Positions 1 to 10,164 of a stretch of 64,000 bases of DNA are shown here, piece by piece. Below the pieces are notes generated by a model. That model did no database searches. It was not told where the DNA came from and saw only the letters and a program-made list of their open reading frames with translations. The position numbers and the translations under genes were made by a program. The stretch covers positions 103,303,906-103,367,905 of the forward strand of contig OY804577.1 of assembly GCA_963680875.1 (NCBI GenBank), written 5' to 3'. This stretch comes from Bathymodiolus brooksi (lineage: Eukaryota; Mollusca; Bivalvia; Mytilida; Modiolidae). Every line of letters begins with the position of its first letter. The first letter of the stretch is position 1.

Positions 1-121
1 CACGACCACAACTGCCCCTAAGAAAACAAAAAAGAAAGCTATTATCCAACACTCTACACCTACGTAGTTAACTATGATATAATCTTATTTGTTTTCTAAA
101 TAATTTTGTTTCATTTTTCAG

Positions 122-195
122 ACAATGCCGCAATAGAACGGATGAAACGAATTCAATCAATCAGTGCTAACAAATGCATTCGTCAAGAACTCTGA
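122..195 (+). CDS. Terminal coding exon of a plus-strand TRPM-like channel gene (rest lies left of the window)
   Basis: A TTTCATTTTTCAG acceptor ends at 121. The exon supplies two bases completing a split codon, then about 23 codons ending at TGA 193-195. It encodes IERMKRIQSISANKCIRQE, which matches [19 protein letters not shown] in the last exon of the minus-strand TRPM gene at 20707-20828, with the same splice phase. The stop comes earlier here: after RQEL, instead of 13 more residues. Homology continues past the stop into 3' flank (to about 305). An AATAAA lies at 467-472, about 270 bp after the stop. The segment is probably a cytoplasmic, helical C-terminal tail following the TRP helix. 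The gene identity comes only from its paralogue in this window. The preceding exon is not visible, so whether this copy is intact is unknown. Confidence 0.72.
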
Positions 196-540
196 TGAAT
201 CAAAAAAAAAATCAGTATGAAAATAGACTTTTTATGTTTGTTATTACAACCTTTCATTATTAGTTGGTACACAATGTTAACATAATCTCTGATTTACAAA
301 GTTTATTCATGTTTTTGTCAACACTAGAAATCTAGTGTAGTTGTTACTGTTATATACACAGGGTTATTTTACAACACAAATCTCTTGTAGGTGCAGTGTC
401 AATACAAGTCTAAGTGTCAGTTACCTAATACCATTCTGTTGGTTTTCGGTAAATACACCAGTTATAAATAAAATTGTGGTGCCATTTGCCGTAATCCAAC
501 ACAATGATATTAGGGAAGTATCTCCTAACATAGTTACGAC
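196..540 (+). other. 3' UTR / flank of the plus-strand TRPM-like gene
   Basis: No coding signal is visible. Positions about 225-305 align with the sequence just downstream of the minus-strand TRPM stop (20640-20705 read on the minus strand), for example the shared CATAATCTCTGATT. This makes it homologous 3' flank. The AATAAA at 467-472 is a candidate poly(A) signal. Confidence 0.5.
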
Positions 541-1270
541 GGGGTCAGACCTATAATCCGACACCATGATAGTCCAACGGTCCAGTTGTCTGACAATCCG
601 ATAGTCCGATAGACTAGATACATTTAATAGTTTTTCTATGAAAATAAAATATCTGTCCTTTATAAGAAATATTCGCTTAGTCAAGTTTTGTGCACTGAAA
701 GCAAGATCCGTCATCAAACTGACGTTGTAAGATTCTTATGTGGTTTACTTGTGCATATATTAAAAACAGGCGGTGAAAGATTCATATGTGGTTTACTGAA
801 GCATATATTAAAATATTTTCGTCAAATTAATTTTCAAGACATTTACTTTAGAGAATTAAAAGAAAAAAGGTCAGAATATATTGCCTAGACCCGGAATACA
901 TAGCCATTGTCTATTGTTCAGGTCGGCTCATATATACCCAAGACAGTCTTTTCAGTCTGGTACAAATTGCCTGCTACATCGGCTATGTCGAAAACAAATA
1001 ATATAACGACGAAGAAGACGAAAAGATCTAAATTGATCCAAAAATAATCGCCCCTCGAAAATCGTATGGTCGTCACTTTGAGATTATCATTGAATTATAG
1101 TTTACTATTTCTTCATTTAAGTTAATGCAAATTCCGACATACAAGTATACAAATTCAAACCAGTATTCCTGCGAATTTTTACTTTGTTGCTTTCTTACTT
1201 GAAAGTGAAAACAAACTCATCTCTGTCAGACTGTCGGATTAACGGTCTGGCTGATTATAGCTACACTCCC
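541..1270. mobile_element. Non-autonomous DNA transposon (MITE), copy 1, 8-bp target duplication
   Basis: About 730 bp, related along its length to 58761-59477. The ends are imperfect inverted repeats: left GGGGTCAGACCTATAATC, right (complement) GGGAGTGTAGCTATAATC. Flanks GTTACGAC (533-540) and GTTACGAG (1271-1278) look like an 8-bp target duplication with one mismatch. This suggests the hAT or P superfamilies. No transposase is visible. A 66-codon frame at 688-888 is not conserved as an ORF in the second copy, so I do not call it a gene. Confidence 0.7.
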
Positions 1271-2813
1271 GTTACGAGTTGCAGTCATTTCATATAAAAG
1301 AAATAATTTGTCTGAATGACGAATATACTACCAAGTTTCCGTCACACTTTGTTGACCCCCACTAACAACTTTGTTGAGTTGTATGATTTTGATTTTGGTT
1401 AATGACTTAATGATATTTGAAAATAATGTCACAGATTTAGTGTGTTAAGATGGAGAGCAAGCCCACTACTACTAGCACTACTACAAATATTCGTTTTCTA
1501 GCCTCTCGTCAAGAGGAAAGTTTTGTGGTGAAATTTTTTTTATCATAAATATTAATAATTTGATTCTGTTTTATTTTGGATATATATATATATTTATAAT
1601 TTAATTTGATGTGAATACTGCAATCTGATTGACTGTTTTTCCCGGAGAAACATTGGTAATACATGATAACCTGTGTTGGTATTGTGACGTTACCAACGTA
1701 TTCATTCGCTTCAGACAAATTCAAAAAGTCCCATGAAATATCGTAATTAAAATTGAGGAATCATTAAAATTTGTTGTAAATATTAAATTATAAGGAATAT
1801 TTGAATATTTTGAACAGGTTATACTTGTTTGTATAATCTAGTTTGGAAAAGTTTATTAAGCGTAAACAGCCCCAAACTATGTTATATCATATAACCTGTT
1901 CATTGAAAATTGAAAATATTCCTTAAATATATATATAATCAGTCTATTAGATGTGATGATGTCGAAAATGTCATCGATAACCAATTCATCTTACAACGTT
2001 TTAGCATTGGCTCGTAAAGTATATATACAGTATGTACAGCATATTTCACCTATAATGTATATTTATATCACTTCCATTAGATTTTGGCTATCCTGTTTAG
2101 ACCCTTTGGTTGTCTTACTCCCAAAGAATTTAATATTATTTGGCTTTCCAATCTCTTGACTGAGTATTCCTGATAAAGGTTATTCCAGAAACATGTCATA
2201 CTAATATCCTGCCAACCCATTATAAAACTCACAACACAGTATGTCTGCCATGAATTATTTTGATTCTGATATAATAGTACAAATACGTAGTATATTTTGA
2301 TGGGAAGGACGGTAATTTATATTTACGTTTGCGGGCAATGTCACACACAATTTATGCTGCCAAATTCGAGCAGACGATAACTCATCAGCATGTACTTTTA
2401 TGACGGGAAATGTCAGTCTTATTGATGGAGCATCCGTAACAATAATATAGTGTCTGCATGTTTTAATTGCACATCGCATATCTATTAATTTTGGATATGT
2501 TGATTATTTTCAGTGAATATACATAGATGTTTAAAACGTTAACAACCGTTTAAATAATTTTATTTGGTGATTTTATTACCTAGCTTAAATGTGTGCACCG
2601 CACATGTGCTAATGAGATTTTGTCATCTAATTAAATCGCTCGTTTGTTTACAAAGCGAAAGAAGGACGTCGTATTAGAATTTGCTTTAATACATGCACAA
2701 ATCAATATAGCCATATATTGTCATGTGATACAGGAAAGACATGTGACATATACCATTCGTGCATTATCTGTTATTATGAAAAGAACATTTCAAAAGTGAT
2801 GGTCAACAATTCG

Positions 2814-2847
<34 letters not shown>

Positions 2848-4000
2848 ATAAATAAAAGAGGGACCACGACATATGATGTTGGAAATCTAGGTCCTGACTA
2901 GGGAAGGTTAAACATGTGTTGAAGTTAAACCGATTAATGGGATCAAATTCCTCCCCTCTTGATAACTGGATCTCAACAACATATATAAACAAAAGATTTA
3001 AAAAAAACCTGCACAGTTTCGTTTCCTCTCAAAAAGACCACATACTATATATATATAGCTATTACATAAATGAATGACAACATAAACATTGACAGACAAT
3101 AGCAGTCGGTTAGCTGACTACTAGAGTAGATAGGAAGGTAGAATATGTTGGATAAAGACCATAGCTTTTAAGACAATGAATCAAAAGGTCACATGAGTGT
3201 TTGCAGGTCAGTGGTGCAGGTGGTCCATAGCTTAAATCTATAATTTCTAATTTTGTTGATTTTACAAAATTTGTCTCCACTTTCATTGCCTATTTCAGAA
3301 TTAAGGCCCATTTCTTTGCTTAAATATGATTTAAGAATTAGCTCCTCTGAAACCAAAAGGCCAAAATTTAACCTAACAAGACTATGATGGTACTTATATG
3401 GTTCCCTTTCATAAATCGGACAGCTCTTCTGCATTCAAGATGACCGGTTTTTAAATGCCATAAAGGATATGATAATACCCCACATATTATAAATAAATAT
3501 GATTGGTTTAAATAGCACCTCTTGACATTTTTTTTAATTCTGGACTGTCATGGTATAACCCGGTATTACCTGAGGAAATAACTCTTGGAATATTCTAGAG
3601 TAACATTGAGAATCAAAATACTGTAAATAATATCCTGTAAATTTATATTAAAAAAAAATTGTGCAGATGTAAGGGAGAAATCCCACACTTACACAGAGTT
3701 TTTGAATACCTCAAATAGTATATCAAAATAGAAAAAAAACTCCACTTTTTACATATCTCTCAAAGAGAAAGAGCAAATTAATAAAAAATAAAAAATGGCT
3801 TAATGTTGAGACGGCAATGAATAGCTGATCATCATTTGATACATATTATATTATTTTTGTTTCTTGTATTTTAAATTGTTTGTATGAAAACAAAATATCT
3901 TTTTATATATATTATTTTTTGTATTTTTCATCTATAGTGTATGTATTGAATTTCATTTGTATAACACTTTTCTATTTATAAAATATACAATTACACTTGA
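1271..4000. other. Non-coding flank of the plus-strand TRPM-like gene; left arm of the inverted duplication
   Basis: No gene is recognised on either strand. The sequence at 1933-2000 (TTAGATGTGATGATGT then TTCATCTTA) aligns inversely with 20090-20165, marking the left arm of the locus duplication. A (TA)n run lies at about 2815-2840. The remainder is AT-rich unique-looking sequence with only chance short frames. Confidence 0.5.
1792..1925. repeat. Small foldback (inverted repeat) element
   Basis: The arms AAGGAATATTTGAATATTTT and, on the complement of the right end, AAGGAATATTTTCAATTTTC are followed on both sides by GAACAGGTTATA. A loop of about 60 bp lies between. It looks like a short MITE or foldback. 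The target duplication is not resolved. Confidence 0.45.
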
Positions 4001-4009
4001 CTCACAGCC

Positions 4010-4365
4010 ACAAGTGATACAGTTTACCAGTTGCTTGCCCATGGTCGGTGATTCTCTCCTGGTACTGCGGCTTCTTCCACCACTGAAGCTGGTCGCCATG
4101 ATATAGCTGAAATATTTCTGAAAGTGGCATTTAGCATAAAAAATCATCAATTCTATCTGTTCCATAAAGGGGAGATAATTATTATGTTATCAGTCATCGG
4201 CTGAAAAAAATTATTGCCGAAGGTCAAATATCATTAGAGTTTGATAGTTACTCGTCGAAGAATGGTGGTTTTCTCTGGGTAATCTGTTTCCTCCAATAAC
4301 ACTGTCTGCCATGAGATTATACCAATGAGTATGAAGTGGCATTAAACTCCATCAATCAAGGTAAA
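4010..4365 (+). repeat. Two degenerate SINE-A 3' domain fragments
   Basis: Positions 4010-4145 and 4245-4365 each resemble the body of the SINE-A family seen better at 58151 and 28908: the stretch 'GGTTTTCTC...TTTCCTCC...GCCATGATATA...GAAATATT...AAGTGGCATTAA'. Both lack the tRNA-like head. Both are old and diverged. Confidence 0.4.
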
Positions 4366-4604
4366 TAAAGCAAATTCGATCATGTGCAAATATTAAAAGG
4401 AAGTCTGCTGAAAGTTGTCTACACTGGATTGAATCAGATGAAATTGGCATAACATCAGGTTTGGTTCATGTGGAGTTTCAAAAGTTTGTTTCGGTATTAT
4501 GAAACATGTACAGCCTAGTTGTGAGGTGGATATCCAGAATTATCAACCCACCAAGGTTATTTCCCCTCGGGGAGATTCCTAGCAAGGATGTATATGTATA
4601 TTAT

Positions 4605-5015
4605 CGACTTCGTTTGTTTGTTTGTGTTTATAAATTGCTACTTAAACTTGTTTAATTGTTTATCATTTAATATTGTTTTGGGTAAAAACATAATAATGTT
4701 TGTACACAAGTAACAATTTTGTGTACGCTAATATATACTGGGTTTTTTTATGAGTTGATATGTAGGATAGCTCAATACTTGTAGCAATGTCTCCAGTTGA
4801 ACAAATTGAGGACTGCCTAAAGCAACCTGTAATATTTCAGTTCAGTTTCTTTGATCATTAACCATCCAATTTATATTATTTTTACTTTTTATCTAATTTT
4901 ATTTTTCTTATAGATTTTATTCAATATTTCTTGTGTTTTATTTTATTTTTCATATATCTTTTAGTACAATTACATGTTATTAAACTATCTTTTGAAACAC
5001 GAGTTTTTTCCCAGC
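4605..5015 (-). repeat. Left arm of the inverted duplication, with a single copy of the 42-bp unit
   Basis: This segment is the reverse complement of 17212-17430 plus 18146-18300. Here the 42-bp unit (GATATGTAGGATAGCTCAAT... to ...CAATGTCTCCAGTT, about 4756-4799) occurs once. In the right arm it is expanded to about 17 copies. Flanking matches include GTAAAAACATAATAATGTTT on one side and CTGTAATATTTCAGTTCAGT on the other. Confidence 0.75.
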
Positions 5016-5046
5016 TGTTTTATGATTATGTAAAACATAAATAAAC

Positions 5047-5205
5047 AGCGAGGTGTACAACATTATGTGATAAAATGTGTCAGTGATTTGCGGCAGGTCG
5101 ATGATTTTCTCCGGGTCCTCTGGTTTCCTCCATCAATAAAACTGACCGCCACGATATAATGAAATATTGTTGAAAGTGGCGTTAAACACCATATAACCAA
5201 CCAAC
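5047..5205 (+). repeat. SINE-A fragment (3' half)
   Basis: Matches the SINE-A body and tail: AGCGAGGTGTAC, ATTATGTGATAAA, CTCCGGGTCCTCTGGTTTCC, GACCGCCACGATATAAT, then GAAATATTGTTGAAAGTGGC and a short A-rich tail. The tRNA-like head is absent. This insertion is missing from the right arm of the inverted duplication, so it postdates that duplication. Confidence 0.6.
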
Positions 5206-5305
5206 ATAGATAAGCAAAAAATACCACACTGTCAGAACAGTACTAAAATCCAATAGAAAATAATATTAGAAAGAGGCAAATTTGATACCCTTAACACACA
5301 AATAC
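5205..5305 (-). repeat. Dispersed transposon family 'X', left piece
   Basis: Contains ATACCACACTGTCAGAACAG, CCAATAGAAAATAATATTAG and AAAGAGGCAAATTTGATACC, the inverse of 15779-15885. Related pieces occur at 20855, 30180 and 59820. The family continues at 7697-7765, after the Transib-like insertion. Family X is the source of the 30.3-35.9 kb satellite. Confidence 0.6.
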
Positions 5306-6308
5306 CACTGTCGTCAAAGAGCTCCGGTCGGAAATGATCTGTCATCTTCCGGTACAAGTCAATTAGGCATGTTTGACATACAGGCGACGACAAAAAGTAA
5401 GTATTATGATCATATAGTATTATTATATCTTGATTCCAGGAAATGTCGTTATCGGTTGATTATTTTTGCTTGTTTTTACATATATATTACTGTAGTTAGC
5501 TTCATCGATTACTCAGATATAGATAAAATGATGGACATAAACAATGAAAAATGCTAATAATGAGATTGAAATCATCAAATAAAGCTATAAAAAGTAGTTT
5601 ATATGTGTAATTAAAGTACACAAACCCTTTGTAATGCTTATATACATGATAGTTTGCACTGGCGTGCTACCATGAATAGTTTTAGACTTACTACAGTAAA
5701 AACCACAATGCTTATTTACGTACATTTGTTCCGGCTCTGTCAGCCACTACTTTCCGGTTGGGTCGCAAAAATTGTGTTTCAGTAGAACGGTTTTGTCTAT
5801 GTAAAAAATTTAAAGAATAGCGAAAACAGCTCAATATCACAATTATGTTTCCTTTCTATAATTTATTTAAGGTTCATTATAACACTTGTCAAGGGTATGT
5901 TCGACTTGCAAATTGATAAAAAGAAAAAAAAAATGTCTTCAATGAATAAAAGTTGTGGAAAAAAAACAACAGCACATAGTCAAAATATTTTACATGTGGA
6001 TGTTTTGTATAACATTAAAAGGAAGAAATACAAAACGGTTTGTGCAGAATTGGCATTCACCAAGTTACCTTCGACAGAATGGTCATGATTTTGTATATAT
6101 AGAACTTATAATTCTTTTTCTTTATTTGCTATGCAGTTGGATTATTGCAATATTCAAAGAGTGTTTGATCAAAAGTAGGAACTCTCACTCTTTATATAGA
6201 TATCAAGTAACTCTTATTGTTTTGGATTATTTTTTGTTTTCAAATAATATATTGAAGGACAATAAGAAATTTTGATTAAAAAAATTAATAAAAATTAAAT
6301 AAAAATAG

Positions 6309-7372
6309 GGAACCGCATCGGTAGCGTAATGGTTAGCGTGCTCGCCTTGAGTGCGATAGATTGTGGGTACGAGCCGCGGTCTTGTCAAACAAAAGAATAT
6401 AAAATTGGTATTTGTTGCTTCTCCGCTGAGAACGCAGCATTAAGGAGAAAGAGCAAAGACTGGTTGGCTCGGAATCAGAATAATGTGTCCGAGTGGAGCG
6501 ACATATCTACCCAATGACTGTTGTTAGCTCACCTTGCCAAAGGCAACGTGAGCTTTTACCATCACTTGGCGCCCGTCGTCTGTCGTCGTCGTCTTTCTTT
6601 CGTCGTCTGTCGTCCATTAACTATTCACATTTTAATCTTCTCCTCTGAAACGCCTCAACCAAATGAAGTGAAACTTAGTAGGAAGCATCTATGGAAGGTC
6701 CTCTGTAACGATTACTCATTTCGTCCCGATCCGTTAACAAACATGGTCACCGCAAGCGATTCTTGTTTCTAATTGGCCGATTTTATCAAATCTTCTCTCA
6801 AACTGCTTAGCCAAATGAATATGGGTAATAACAAAATTACCGAACTCCGAACAATCTTCCAAAGGGAAAGTCAAAACTCGTAAGTATATAAACAGACAAA
6901 ATCTGTACACATTATTTCACTAAAGCTAGATACAATAAAAACCGAAACTTGGTAGGAAGCAACTATGGAAGGTCTTCTATAAAGATTGCTCATTTCATCC
7001 CGATCCGTTGACAAACATGGTCACCACAGACAATTCTTGTTTCTGATTGGCCGATTTCTAACAATCTTCTCTGAAACTGCTTAGCCAAATGAACCGAACT
7101 TTGGTGGAAGCACCTATAGAAGGTTCAGTCTGTATTAAGTTTCCTCAAAGCAGAATGAAAGGTGAACGACATAGGCTCAGACCACTGAGCCTCTATTTTC
7201 AGTGAGCTAGCAATATAAAAATCCAACTCAGCGTGTTGGTATAGAACAAAGCGAACGTCATCATCATCTCATTGAAAAGTAACTTGTTCTCGCCATGATA
7301 TAGCTGAAAATTTGCTGAATTTGCTTTGAACACTCACTCACTCACTCACTCACCCACCCACCCAATCATTGA
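6309..7372 (+). repeat. SINE-B (tRNA-derived), split by a nested insertion
   Basis: The head ACCGCATCGGTAGCGTAATG carries a Pol III A-box-like GTAGCGTAATGGTTAGCG, and GTGGGTACGAGCC is a weak B box. The body (GGTATTTGTTGCTTCTCCGC, then GTGTCCGAGTGGAGCGACAT) runs to about 6523. It resumes at 7198 with TTTCAGTGAGCTAGC and ends in GATATAGCTGAAAATTTGCT and an (ACTC)n tail. The gap 6524-7197 is a separate element. Other copies lie at 29625, 49289, 58497 and 60255. Confidence 0.7.
6524..7197 (-). mobile_element. Hairpin-ended element, family 1, copy 1 (Helentron-associated-like)
   Basis: The 3' terminus (left here) is the hairpin AGCTCACCTTGCC-AAA-GGCAACGTGAGCT. The 5' terminus (right) is the hairpin AGGCTCAGACCACTGAGCCT. 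The interior has about three units of the 'CTTAGTAGGAAGCATCTATG ... TCCGTTAACAAACATGGTCA' type. It splits the SINE-B copy inside a T run (ACTGTTGTT on one side, TTTTCAGTGAG on the other). Family members are at 15905 and 26837. Confidence 0.65.
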
Positions 7373-7696
7373 TCAATATATTTTTCTTTTTGGGCAACAT
7401 TTAATTAATTCGTAAATGCAAGATATAGCGATATTTCAGTTGATTGTAATGATTTTGAAGCCGGATTCCTTATAACTTATAGAAAAATCTAATTTTACAC
7501 TGCAAAAATAAATGATATTTGGGCAAAAAATGTAATTAATAATAATGACAATCATAAAGCATCATAATTCAAAACATTATATATACAGTATATTCATAGA
7601 AACTGACGATAATCGTCTGTCTTCTTTAAAAATACTACTTTAAAATATCCCGGATGTTGACCAAACATTTTCGATCGGAGCTCTTTGACGACAGTG

Positions 7697-7765
7697 AATA
7701 CATGACTGTTCATTTACCTGGCTTGGTACAGCCACTTCAATAAAATGTGGCGGTGATATAGAGCC
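7697..7765 (-). repeat. Family X, right piece
   Basis: AATACATGACTGTTCATTTACCTGGCTTGGTACAGCCACTTCAATAAAATGTGG continues the family X copy interrupted at 5305, and is the inverse of 15637-15702. It contains one ancestral form of the satellite monomer amplified at 30.3-35.9 kb. Confidence 0.55.
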
Positions 7766-8352
7766 ACCCCCCCCCCCCATAGTCAGTTTTCCCCCCGGAA
7801 AAATGGCTAGGGGAAAAACTACTATAGGAGAGTTATAGAGCCATTTTCCCCCACGGAAAAATGACTTTATAGTAGGATTTCCCCCCGGAAAAATGGCTAT
7901 ATAGTAGGATTTCCTCCCCGAAAGAATGATTACATAGTAGTCCCCCTCTGAAAATGGCTTGAATAATCAACTTAGTTGCTCTGTTAAATTTTACTACCAC
8001 TTGCCAGTGCCACTTTTGGTCGACTATTAGTGTCGATGGATTTACTAGCCAAGTAGCTTGTACATGGATTAGGCCTAAGGGTAGGGTAGGGTTTAGCATA
8101 GAGTTGGCATACTTTAAAGGTCTTGGTTGGGTAAGTTTACGTTGAAGTCAGGGTTATGTTAAGACGAGGGGGAAAAATTGACTATATAGCCATTTTCCGG
8201 GGGGAAATTCTACTATATAGCCACTTTTCCCCCTGTCGAAAACTGGCTATGTTCAATGATATAGTCATTTTTCCGGGGGTGGGGGGGTGGTGGCTATATA
8301 GTCAGTTTTCCGGGGGGGGGGGGGGAATGGCTAGGGGGAAAAACTACTATAT
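7756..8352. repeat. Foldback element with CCCCCCGGAAAAATGGCTA motifs
   Basis: The left arm (about 7756-7960) has repeated CCCCCGGAAAAATGGCTATA and GGGGAAAAACTACTATA. The right arm (about 8165-8352) has the complement, TATAGCCATTTTTCCGGGGG. A spacer of about 200 bp separates them. Homopolymer C and G runs may be assembly-sensitive. Confidence 0.5.
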
Positions 8353-9303
8353 TGGATATTATGACATAATAATTATCCCATGAGGACTTGTCGTGTCATT
8401 ATCAGTTCATCCAATATCACGTCTGAATAGGATACTATTTTACATCACAGCTCAAAATGTTATCCATGGTATATTGAACCCCATACCCATGGTATTTTGA
8501 CCCCCCTACCCACGGTATTTGACCCCCTACCTATGGTATTTTGTTCAGGTAAATTATCATTAATCGTCGAAAATAATATTACAGATGCGTCTCGTGATTT
8601 AATAATCAGCGTCGGAAATAATATTATGTACCTGTTTATTGTACACTAGGATACTTTTTTTTTTTTTTTTTATATAGTAATGGCATATTGAACCCCCCTA
8701 TCCCTGGCATTTTTACCCCCTACCCACGATAAAACTGGAATATTGTTGAAAGTAGCATTAAACACCATAAACCTAGACCTTTCTTTTCCTTCAGAGTTCA
8801 TGTTAGAGATTTTGTTTATTCAGTGTTATTTTTCTTTATAAATATCAATATCCTACTGTTTCCAGCTTGTAATCATAAGATTACATGTTACATGCCACAT
8901 TTCCACATTGAACTTACTTTGTCTGTAATAGTTTTGTGGTGTTTCAATGTTTAAGTTTGTCTGACGCTTCAATTTTAAAGGGATAGTGCCTGTATGGTAA
9001 TTTTTTTTTGCGTTGAAAGTTAATATATACCTTCAAAACATGACCATAAAACGTAATTTGACGAAATTCGGCCAAAAAACGTGTAGTTTCGTTGATTTTT
9101 CTGACCAGCTTGTCTCCAAGCATCATAAATGATGCATGTCCCAATTTCCGAACTACATACACAATGGCACTGAAGTTTGAACTCTCAACGCTTCCTTCAA
9201 TTCCATCCAACGGTCATGTTGGTGGCCTATGTTAATTCTTGTGTTATTATAATTCCCCAAAGCTTCTTTCCCGTTTCTTTTTCTAGCGGAATCAGCTAAA
9301 ATT
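8353..9303. other. No gene seen; short satellite and SINE fragments
   Basis: Positions 8455-8560 and 8670-8720 contain a few CCATGGTATATTGAACCCC units like the array at 10165. Positions 8595-8680 resemble 10010-10075 (GGAAATAATATTATGTACCT). Positions 8722-8775 are a SINE-A tail (GGAATATTGTTGAAAGTAGC). The rest has no recognisable feature. Confidence 0.45.
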
Positions 9304-10000
9304 GTTTATTTATAATTTAGATACATGTAAATGGTTGATTTATAATGTGGATACAGGTAAATGATTGATTTATAATGTGGATACAAGTAAATAGTTGATT
9401 TATAATGTGGATACAGGTAAATGTTTGATTTATAATGTGGATGCAAGAAAATAGTTGATTCATAATGTGGATACAGGTAAATGATTGCTTTATAATGTGG
9501 ATACAAGTAAATAGTTGATTTATAATGTGGATACAAGTAAATAGTGAATTTATAATGTAGAAACAAGTAAATAGTTGATTTATAATGTGGATACAGGTAA
9601 ATGGTTGATTGATAATGTACATACAGGTAAATGATTGATTTATAATGTGGATACAAGTAAATGATTGATTTATAATGTGGATACAGTTAAATGATTGATC
9701 TATAATGTGGATACAAGTTAATAGTTGATTAATAATGTGGATACAGGTAAATGATTGATTTATAATGTGGATACAAGTAAATAGTGGATTTATAATATGG
9801 ATACAAGTAAATGGTTGATGTATAATATAGAAACAAGTAAATAATTGATTTATAATGTGGATACAGGTAAATGGTTGATTTATAATGTGCATACAGGTAA
9901 ATGATTGATTTATAATATGAACAGGTAAATGATTGATTTATAATGTGGATACAGGTAAATGATTGATTTATTATGTGGATACAAGTAAATCATTGATTTA
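9304..10000. repeat. 30-bp minisatellite, about 23 copies
   Basis: Unit ATGATTGATTTATAATGTGG followed by ATACAAGTAA, with substitutions in most copies. Because 30 is a multiple of three, long open frames appear on the minus strand with a 10-residue period. They are by-products of the repeat and not a gene. One diverged copy also follows the 25-bp satellite near 23503-23560. Confidence 0.85.
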
Positions 10001-10164
10001 AAATGTGGATATAGCATCGGAAATAATATTATGTACCTGTTTATTGTACACTATGATACTGTTTTTTATAGCAATGGAAAGTATTTTAATATAAAATATT
10101 TACCGTAACATAAAATTTAATATTAAATTCTTTCCACCGGATAAAATTTCAACCGGATAAAATT

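Larger units (their letters stand above)
5306..7696. mobile_element. Transib-like TIR element with 5-bp target duplication, carrying nested insertions
   Basis: The ends are inverted repeats of about 28 bp: CACTGTCGTCAAAGAGCTCC at the left, and the same on the complement at the right. The flanks are AATAC at 5301-5305 and AATAC at 7697-7701. The joined flank restores the ACAAATACATGAC of family X seen elsewhere in the window, so this is a true insertion. CAC-type ends with a 5-bp duplication fit Transib best, but I see no transposase. A SINE-B copy (from 6309) with a hairpin-ended element inside it (6524-7197) is nested within. Confidence 0.6.

Noticed and set aside
688..888. 66-codon frame as a possible transposon gene
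   Set aside because: It is not maintained in the second copy of the same MITE (58761-59477) and resembles no transposase.
9306..9892. 116- and 191-codon minus frames of YPHYKSTIYL / CIHIINQ repeats
   Set aside because: By-products of the 30-bp minisatellite, open in two frames at once.
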